From positions 2,728,001 to 2,792,000 of the forward strand of contig NC_015388.1 in the NCBI RefSeq assembly GCF_000195295.1: DNA of 64,000 nucleotides, in the 5' to 3' direction. The position numbers and the translations under genes are program-made. This stretch comes from Desulfobacca acetoxidans DSM 11109 (GTDB taxonomy: Bacteria; Desulfobacterota; Desulfobaccia; Desulfobaccales; Desulfobaccaceae). The notes below the pieces were generated by a model. The model did no database searches. It saw only the letters and a list, made by a program, of their open reading frames with translations, and was not told the origin of the DNA. Position 1 is the first letter of the stretch; every line of letters begins with the position of its first letter. Positions 58,538 through 64,000 of this stretch are shown piece by piece.

Positions 58538-59535
58538 GCCTGCCAAGACCCCTGGCCGCGTTGTTTCAACAGATAGATAAAGAACGGCGCTCCCGCCAAG
58601 GTAGTGATAATGCCTACCGGGATTTCTCCACTAGTGGAGGTGCGGGCCACGGTATCCGAAAGGACCAGAAAACTGGCTCCCAAAGCCATGGACAGCGGCA
58701 CCACCCGACGGTGGTCCGGTCCGACCGACATGCGGACGACGTGCGGGATAATCAATCCCACCCAACCGATGATACCTGAAACCGACACGGCTGCCGCTAC
58801 TGTCAGGGCGGCCGCCAAGAGAAACAACCCGCGTTCGCGATTAACGGCCAAACCCAGGGACTTGGCCTCGGCATCCCCCATTGAGAGGGCGTTGAGACGC
58901 CAGCGCCCGAGCCAGATCAGCAGCGATCCGAGGGCAATAAAGGGCCCGGCCTGGCGCACCGCCAGCCAATCGGCTAATGATAGACTGCCCATCAACCAGA
59001 AAACAATACTGGCCAATTTTTGCGGGTCCACCAAAAATTTGATCATGGAAACCAATGCCGAAAAAAAAGCCGAGACGATAACCCCAGCCAAAATCAGTGA
59101 GAGAATTGGCACCTCGCCCCGAGTTCTAGCCAAGGCAAAGGTCAAGAAGGCAGAAATCAGACTGAAGGTAAAGGCGCCTAATTGAATAGGCAGGGCCGGG
59201 AAAAAAGCTACTGAAACAGCGCATCCAAAGGCCGCGCCGGAAGATATGCCCAGAATAAAGGCATCAACCAGCGGGTTGCGGAAAACCGCCTGCAGGGTGG
59301 CCCCTGAGGTCGAAAGAGCCAGGCCCACCAGCATCGCCAGGACAATACGCGGCAGCCGCACCTGCCAGAGAATGATCGAAACCGTTTCTGTCTGATCGCC
59401 ACCGGACCATAGACCCGCCAGCACCCTCCAGACCTCTAGGGGAGAAATGGGATAAGCCCCGAACTGCAGGGCCAGGAGGGCCGCCGGCGCCGGAGATAAC
59501 AACAGCCCCCAGAGCAGCCAGGAACGACCCCTCAA
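58534..59535 (-). CDS. FecCD-family ABC transporter permease
   Basis: A 333-aa inner-membrane permease with about nine or ten hydrophobic helices. Family marks are LPRIVLAMLVGLALSTSGATLQAVFRNPLVDAFILGISSGAAFG and GIIGWVGLIIPHVVRMSVGPDHRRVVPLS. The start is TTG, overlapping the stop of the binding-protein gene (TTGA). The family imports iron-siderophores, haem, vitamin B12 and similar chelates. Confidence 0.94.
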   Translation of the reverse strand: MRGRSWLLWGLLLSPAPAALLALQFGAYPISPLEVWRVLAGLWSGGDQTETVSIILWQVRLPRIVLAMLVGLALSTSGATLQAVFRNPLVDAFILGISSGAAFGCAVSVAFFPALPIQLGAFTFSLISAFLTFALARTRGEVPILSLILAGVIVSAFFSALVSMIKFLVDPQKLASIVFWLMGSLSLADWLAVRQAGPFIALGSLLIWLGRWRLNALSMGDAEAKSLGLAVNRERGLFLLAAALTVAAAVSVSGIIGWVGLIIPHVVRMSVGPDHRRVVPLSMALGASFLVLSDTVARTSTSGEIPVGIITTLAGAPFFIYLLKQRGQGSWQA

Positions 59536-60518
59536 TTTCCCTCCGGATAAGGGATCCCCAGACAGGCGTTATAATACTGACGTAAGGCAGCCAGCATCTC
59601 TGTCCGGGAAATTTCCTGGGGATAACAACAGTGGGCCATCCACCAAGCCAGGTCCACGATCCTGGGTGACCAGTTGGAGGCGCGGCTGGCTTTAAATACC
59701 CGATTCTGCTTCACGGCCTGGACTGTTTGCCACTTTGGGTCCCGCTTCAAGTCGTCCGGACCATAAATTGCCGACCCCCAGATCAGAATAACTTCAGGAT
59801 TTAATGCGACAATTTCCTCCATGGAAATATCTCGGTTAAAATCATCGATGTGAGCTCCCAGGTTACGTCCCCCCGTAAGATTGATGAGTTCGTGGGTGAC
59901 GCCTTTATTTCCGGTGATAATCGTGGGTTTCCCCCACAACCAGACAACTCGCACCCGCTCTCCCGGAATGTTGGCCACCCGCTGCTGGATTGCCGCCAGA
60001 TTTTGGCGAATTAACCCGGAAACTTCGCCAGCACGAATGTTTTTGCCGAAAATCTGCCCTAATCGCATGAGATCCTGATATAAATCGGCCAAATTCTCCG
60101 GATAGAAGGAAAGTACCGGTATTCCATGGCGCTTGAGGTAATCCAGCACTTCCGGTTTGCGGCTCCAGGTCACCACCAAGTCCGGCCGTAAGGCCAACAT
60201 GACTTCCATATTGATGGCGAAGCCGGTTCCCGGTGACGGTATCTCCCGCAACTGGGGCACCAGGCGCTGCAACAGGTCATTATCATAGGCATAGCTGGAA
60301 ATTCCCACTACCCGATCCCAAGCTCCCAATGGGGCGCTTAACTCATAGCCCTCCAATAAGACAATCCGATGTTTCTCCGGAAGCGGCGCGGCTGCTCCCG
60401 GCTCGACCGCTTGAGCGGAGAGCTTTGGAGCTGCGGTTAGAACCGCCAGACAAACGATGAGAGTCAGGAGCCTGGTCTTTTCCTTTTTAAAGTTCACCCT
60501 ATCGCCCCTAACTCTCAT
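59532..60518 (-). CDS. Periplasmic metal-chelate binding protein (TroA/BtuF fold)
   Basis: A 328-aa exported binding protein. A signal peptide ends near KLSAQA (about residue 36); no lipobox is seen. The remainder has the helical-backbone fold: ISSYAYDNDLLQRLVPQLREIP, NMEVMLALRPDLVVTW, YPENLADLYQDLMRLGQIFGK and ALNPEVILIWGSAIYGPDDLKRDPKWQTVQAVKQNRVF. AGGGTGG precedes the ATG. Ligand unknown. It links the TonB receptor with the permease, all genes overlapping or nearly so. Confidence 0.9.
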   Translation of the reverse strand: MRVRGDRVNFKKEKTRLLTLIVCLAVLTAAPKLSAQAVEPGAAAPLPEKHRIVLLEGYELSAPLGAWDRVVGISSYAYDNDLLQRLVPQLREIPSPGTGFAINMEVMLALRPDLVVTWSRKPEVLDYLKRHGIPVLSFYPENLADLYQDLMRLGQIFGKNIRAGEVSGLIRQNLAAIQQRVANIPGERVRVVWLWGKPTIITGNKGVTHELINLTGGRNLGAHIDDFNRDISMEEIVALNPEVILIWGSAIYGPDDLKRDPKWQTVQAVKQNRVFKASRASNWSPRIVDLAWWMAHCCYPQEISRTEMLAALRQYYNACLGIPYPEGN

Positions 60519-60527
60519 CGTCCACCC

Positions 60528-62852
60528 TTAATAAGTCAGCTTGGCCTGAATCCAGCAAACCCGTCCCGGCGTCAGATAGGAATAAAAATATTCCCGGTCC
60601 AAAATATTATCCACCGAGAAGGATATGGAGGCGTATTTTACCGGTGTAACTGTAATTTTGCCGTCTAGGGTAAAAAACGGGTCATAAGAGCCGTAAACCC
60701 CGTTATAGGTATCGCTATTGTCATCCTTGGTGTACATCTTACTTACATAACGGCCGGTGAGATTGCCGTTGAACATTTTATAATGGGCATTGAAGCCGAA
60801 ATTAAATTGTTGGCGGGGAACATAGGTAAGCTTTTTACCCTCCACAATCGGGTTATAATTCTGTTTTAAGACCCGGGCATCCAACAGGGTCATGTTGCCG
60901 AAAACATCCAACCAGGAAAAGACCTCCTGAGTGGTTTCCACTTCCACACCCAGGATTCGAACCTCGCCGGCGTTTTGATATATTTGGGTTTTCCCGGTGG
61001 GGTCAGTGGGATCATTGACCCGGATAATCATATCATCCACATGATTGTCGAAAAAAGTAGCAGTAAAGACATTGCCTTTGAAGGGTTTGATTGTCGTTCC
61101 CACCTCCCAGGAAAGAGTCGTCTCCGGATCCAGGTTTGGATTGCTTTTATAGGTGTAGGTACCGGATTGCCAGGTGCGATACAGTTCATAGATATTGGGG
61201 GGCCGGAAGGCGGTCCCCACCGAAGTCCGCCAGGACATCCAGTCATAAGGACGGTACAAAAAGGCGATCTTGGGATTGAAGCTAACTCGGCTACGAGTAG
61301 ATAAATTCGTTATGGGCTGGGTGGCGGCCTCTTGATACATGCCGCCGTACGCCTGCCAGAAGTCCAGCCGGGCGCCGATGACAGTGCTGAACTTGGGGTG
61401 CCAGAAAATTTCATCCTGGAGATATGCCCCCAGGATAAGGTCCCGCCCGCCAGCCTGGCTGGTCATATTAAGCTTGGAGTCCGGATCCCGCCAGTTATTT
61501 ATTGTATACACTTTGGTGCAGGCCCAGTCAGATTGGTAAGCTAGACCGCCGGTGAGAGCCTGTTTGCTGCCGATAGCCTGTTCCACCAGGACCTCGGCGC
61601 TCCAGCTTTTACTGGGAGTGGTATTTAAGGTGCCAGCACCGCCTTCATACGTAGACCCCGACGACGGTTGGGTATACCAGTTGTGGGGTTGGTTCAGCAA
61701 CCCGGCTCGAAACTTCAACTGCGTGCTTTCCGTCAGTTTGTGCTCGGTCCGAAGATTGTATATGGCGGTGTGTTCCCTCCCGACGCCGGAATAGGCCAGG
61801 AAAGAGTAAGGTGTGAGGCTGGAAAACCGCTGGTTGGTCGTACCGGCGAGTTGATATGTACCCGTCGTGACCGTTTGACCGGTGGCGACGCTGGTGAGAT
61901 AGGAATTGAACTGGCCATAATCATACTGATTCCAGTTCAATAAGGCACTGAAATCCATTTTATGGCCTGGGAGGATGTCCCAACTCAGCTTGGTGTTAAC
62001 CGAGGAATTATAATAGTGATTATCTCCTTGATCGCCGATGATATTGGTCGGATTTCCGGTAGTGCTACTGGATGGTATCCAACCCACCACCTGATCGGCT
62101 GCGGTTCCCGTGGTGGCGGCTTTATTAACCATACTGGTGGGATAGCCGCTGGTGTCCTGGTAGAGATAACTGGCCTTCAAGCTGATTTTGTCGGCAAAGC
62201 GGTCTCCTATGGAAAAATAGGTACTCCAGGTGTCATAGCGGCCGTAGCTGACATCCGCCAGGGCTTCAAATTTTTGAGGAGTTTTTGTAAGAATATTAAC
62301 GACTCCGCCCATAGCGTTGCCGCCGTACAGCGAGGAAAAAGGTCCTTTGACCACTTCAATCCGTTCAATCTCGTCCACCGGAATGCTGTTCCAGGGCGTT
62401 GTCGTAGAATAGCCGTTGGATGTGGTCTGCCCATCCAATAATATGAGAGTTCTGACCTGATTGGAAGCCGGAAAGCCCCTGAGGTTAACATTGGCATTGC
62501 TGTCGGCCCAGCCTTTGCCTCGACGGTCGAAGGCCCCGGGTACTTGCTGGAGGGCCTTGTCAGCCGTTAAGATATTCTGCCGTTCGATATCCTTATCAGT
62601 CACAATCGTAATGCTGGCCGGGATATCATCCGGATTGCGCGGCGTTTTGGTAGCCGTAATAAAGATCGGTTCCTCAATCTTGGCAGCCGCCGCCGCAGAG
62701 GCTGACTCAGCTTTTTTCTTTTCTTCTTCTGCAGTAACCACTGTCGACTGGTTGACTGCCTCATCACTATCAGCCGCGATCAACGGGACTGCTCTGATAA
62801 TGAATCCCCCCAATAACAAGGCCAAAAAACAGACGTACCGAAGCTTAACCAT
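60528..62852 (-). CDS. TonB-dependent outer-membrane receptor
   Basis: A 774-aa receptor. Signal peptide to about residue 30; an Ala/Glu-rich linker; TonB box region IFITATKTPRNPDDIPASITIVTDKDIE; plug domain with VNLRGFPASNQVRTLILLDGQ and RIEVVKGPFSSLYGGNAMGGVVNILTK; 22-strand barrel ending in VDNILDREYFYSYLTPGRVCWIQAKLTY with a final aromatic residue. AAAGGAG lies 8 bases before ATG 62852; the frame opens at 62888. It is the first gene of the cluster and would bring the substrate across the outer membrane. Confidence 0.94.
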   Translation of the reverse strand: MVKLRYVCFLALLLGGFIIRAVPLIAADSDEAVNQSTVVTAEEEKKKAESASAAAAAKIEEPIFITATKTPRNPDDIPASITIVTDKDIERQNILTADKALQQVPGAFDRRGKGWADSNANVNLRGFPASNQVRTLILLDGQTTSNGYSTTTPWNSIPVDEIERIEVVKGPFSSLYGGNAMGGVVNILTKTPQKFEALADVSYGRYDTWSTYFSIGDRFADKISLKASYLYQDTSGYPTSMVNKAATTGTAADQVVGWIPSSSTTGNPTNIIGDQGDNHYYNSSVNTKLSWDILPGHKMDFSALLNWNQYDYGQFNSYLTSVATGQTVTTGTYQLAGTTNQRFSSLTPYSFLAYSGVGREHTAIYNLRTEHKLTESTQLKFRAGLLNQPHNWYTQPSSGSTYEGGAGTLNTTPSKSWSAEVLVEQAIGSKQALTGGLAYQSDWACTKVYTINNWRDPDSKLNMTSQAGGRDLILGAYLQDEIFWHPKFSTVIGARLDFWQAYGGMYQEAATQPITNLSTRSRVSFNPKIAFLYRPYDWMSWRTSVGTAFRPPNIYELYRTWQSGTYTYKSNPNLDPETTLSWEVGTTIKPFKGNVFTATFFDNHVDDMIIRVNDPTDPTGKTQIYQNAGEVRILGVEVETTQEVFSWLDVFGNMTLLDARVLKQNYNPIVEGKKLTYVPRQQFNFGFNAHYKMFNGNLTGRYVSKMYTKDDNSDTYNGVYGSYDPFFTLDGKITVTPVKYASISFSVDNILDREYFYSYLTPGRVCWIQAKLTY

Positions 62853-62878
62853 CTCCCCAACTCCTTTGTAGTTTGCGC

Positions 62879-62985
62879 TTCGGCCCAATTTTTGATAATA
62901 AAGATACGGGCCGAAACACCTTCATCAGGATCGGTCCGGGCGAGATGGGCATTTCTTGGCCGGAGTGCCATCTCGCCTTTTTTTT
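62879..62985 (+). promoter_or_regulatory. Structured leader of the TonB gene: dyad and antisense-oriented terminator
   Basis: TTCGGCCC (62879-62886) and GGGCCGAA (62908-62915) form a perfect 8-bp dyad across a 21-base AT-rich spacer containing GATAAT. Next, GGCGAGATGG and CCATCTCGCC (62939-62977) form a 10-bp stem followed by eight Ts on the plus strand. This is a rho-independent terminator facing against the TonB gene. It could end a short antisense or divergent RNA. I find no cobalamin-riboswitch consensus. Confidence 0.6.
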
Positions 62986-63418
62986 ACCAATTCGCCCTCA
63001 AACGTAGGATTTACTCGTTAACGGCAGATATTGTATTAACCTTCAGCAGTTCATAGTTACAAGGTTTACTGCATTTTTCCCACTTATGAGTACGAATCGA
63101 TAATAACTCCCCAAATCAACTAAATTAACCCCTCCACCAGCCTTCCACCCAAAAAAAAACGAAGGCGGCGGCGTTGAACCATACCAGACCTTCGTAATCT
63201 GAATTGAAATCTTATAATAATGGCCAAAGGCTAGTGCTTCTTGCTCTAGCAATTAATACTTTATAAAATTAAAAACCGACCCTGTCAATATTTTTCATCA
63301 GCTTTTGCTTATGCAGATTGGATATTCATTGACATCTTCGTGGAGGTGAACCATCGTAGTTCCACCGCCCTGCCTAGGCCGATTATTTCGGATGAGGGAT
63401 ACGGTCCAAAGCGGCCGA
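62986..63418. other. Non-coding gap between the TonB gene and the PAS gene
   Basis: About 430 bases with no gene that I can support. The part near 63130-63200 has AGGCTGGTGG-type purine runs and CGAAGG palindromes on the minus strand; the region 63240-63300 is AT-rich and may hold the promoter of the receptor gene. An open frame at 63298-63612 ends in GGGTTMVHLHEDV, faintly like the end of a histidine kinase. Confidence 0.4.
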
Positions 63419-63790
63419 TTAAGTCGAGGGTGTAGTGATCTCCAACCCCATGACCCAGGCCGACCATCCTGGGATCCGATACGATTTTGGTGGAATCGAC
63501 CAGAGGATGGTTTTTGACTCCCCGGTTTTTGCAGTAATTTCCCCAACCCATTCCACGTGTTTATCGCCTCTAAGCCGCCATTTGGCCAGAAGACCCTGGC
63601 GGAAGGCCGCATCCGGGAAGGCTGTTGCCGAGACCTGTTGCACGTCCTTTTCCTCTCCGTACCTATAACCGGTCACCCTCTCACATTCCCTGTTCCAGGC
63701 GATAATGTTCCCCTGGGCATTCAAAGCGATAACCATGACCGGAAGACGGGCGATGGCGTATCGGATGGCCGATTCATCTGGTCGGGACAT
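63419..63790 (-). CDS. Stand-alone PAS-domain protein
   Basis: A 123-aa protein that is a single PAS domain: ARLPVMVIALNAQGNIIAWNRECERVTGYRYGEE followed by a PAC-like stretch (EWVGEITAKTGESKTILWSIPPK) and a short end. No kinase, cyclase or DNA-binding domain follows. AGGGGG lies 7 bases before ATG 63790; the frame opens earlier. It may be a sensor subunit or a remnant of a larger kinase. Confidence 0.8.
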   Translation of the reverse strand: MSRPDESAIRYAIARLPVMVIALNAQGNIIAWNRECERVTGYRYGEEKDVQQVSATAFPDAAFRQGLLAKWRLRGDKHVEWVGEITAKTGESKTILWSIPPKSYRIPGWSAWVMGLEITTPST

Positions 63791-63839
63791 AAACACCCCC
63801 TTATCTCTGACATTTTTTTCCCTGGCTGGCAATAACCAG

Positions 63840-64000
63840 TCATCCCGGCATATCGCCGGCGGCGTCTTGAAGGAATTGTTGATAATGTTTGATCGCGCAC
63901 GTGGGACAGATCGAGTGGCTGATACCCCTAATCTCAGTATGGTAGCTCAGCAGAAATCTTTCTAGTGACAGCCACTCCCCATTCAACCGGATTCCTTTAC
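63840..64000 (-). CDS. C-terminal end of a signalling protein (partial)
   Basis: The minus strand at the window edge reads KGIRLNGEWLSLERFLLSYH, then TEIRGISHSICPTCAIKHYQ to a TGA at 63840-63842. GxWxxLExFLxxxTExxxSHxICPxCAxKxY is the usual C-terminal tail of PAS-, GAF- or receiver-domain proteins in this group. The rest lies outside. It precedes the PAS gene on the same strand by 50 bases, so the two probably share a transcript. Confidence 0.65.
   Translation of the reverse strand, partial: KGIRLNGEWLSLERFLLSYHTEIRGISHSICPTCAIKHYQQFLQDAAGDMPG

Noticed and set aside
62853-63300. Cobalamin riboswitch or Moco-type riboswitch upstream of the TonB gene
   Set aside because: I could not find the B12-box or the other conserved blocks of the cobalamin element. 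The stem at 62939 and the following AAGGTGT only loosely recall the Moco motif and the base pairing does not fit.
63298-63612. Minus-strand frame ending GGGTTMVHLHEDV, like a histidine kinase G2 box
   Set aside because: The rest of the frame has no kinase features and overlaps the PAS gene in another frame; chance is likely.

Overview
The window looks like chromosome of an anaerobic, moderately GC-rich Gram-negative bacterium of the deltaproteobacterial (Desulfobacterota) type, possibly close to Desulfobacca. The lineage is inferred from the F1 ATP synthase set with a b' subunit and no a/c genes alongside, the DapL (aminotransferase) route to meso-diaminopimelate, outer-membrane TonB and lipoprotein genes, and a lipoprotein between argH and lysA. 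I see no rRNA, tRNA, CRISPR array or prophage.

Layout. 1-5.6 kb: atpF'-F-H-A-G-D-C with a strong terminator. 5.9-11.2 kb: a one-module NRPS (C-A-T-TE) and an Sfp-type phosphopantetheinyl transferase, separated by repeat-rich DNA. 11.4-15.9 kb: glmU-glmS (UDP-GlcNAc supply), then an amidohydrolase and an Smr protein on the other strand. 16-21 kb: two YkuD L,D-transpeptidases, a coiled-coil exported protein, an EEP-family phosphatase and a dGTPase. 21.4-26.1 kb: solitary DNA methyltransferase, ABM-domain protein, xerC-hslV-hslU. 26.2-36 kb: argB, argD, argF, argG and argH, repeatedly interrupted by REP elements, a 23S-IVP-type four-helix protein, two antitoxin genes whose RelE-type toxins are both broken, an AT-rich potassium-channel gene and a REP-associated transposase (RAYT) with a 180-bp tandem REP array. 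36-44 kb: lipoprotein, lysA, dapF, dapA, dapB and dapL (lysine and peptidoglycan precursor synthesis). 44.6-47 kb: folK, a YHS-like membrane protein, an Fsa-type transaldolase, pgsA and a decayed flavin-oxidoreductase fragment. 47-50.7 kb: unusual ALDH-like protein, XRE-cupin regulator, flavodoxin and CGGC protein.

50.7-62.9 kb is the most distinctive system. A minus-strand cluster runs TonB receptor, periplasmic binding protein, FecCD-type permease, ATPase, CobN/ChlH-type chelatase, AAA-VWA (ChlID-like) protein and a second ChlI-like ATPase. It joins a complete outer- and inner-membrane uptake route to all three kinds of class I chelatase subunit, which suggests import of a metal or metallotetrapyrrole coupled to insertion or removal of the metal. 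The last 1 kb carries a small PAS protein and the C-terminus of another signalling-type protein.

Several families of short dispersed repeats run through the intergenic DNA: REP pairs related to the RAYT, palindromic AAAACAG-arm elements with variable tandem-repeat cores, a GGCGAATACAAGATTCGCC palindrome and a GGTGGCACAGGC hairpin. Start codons were adjusted by ribosome-binding sites and family N-termini. Functions were assigned by reading the protein sequences; no database search was run.
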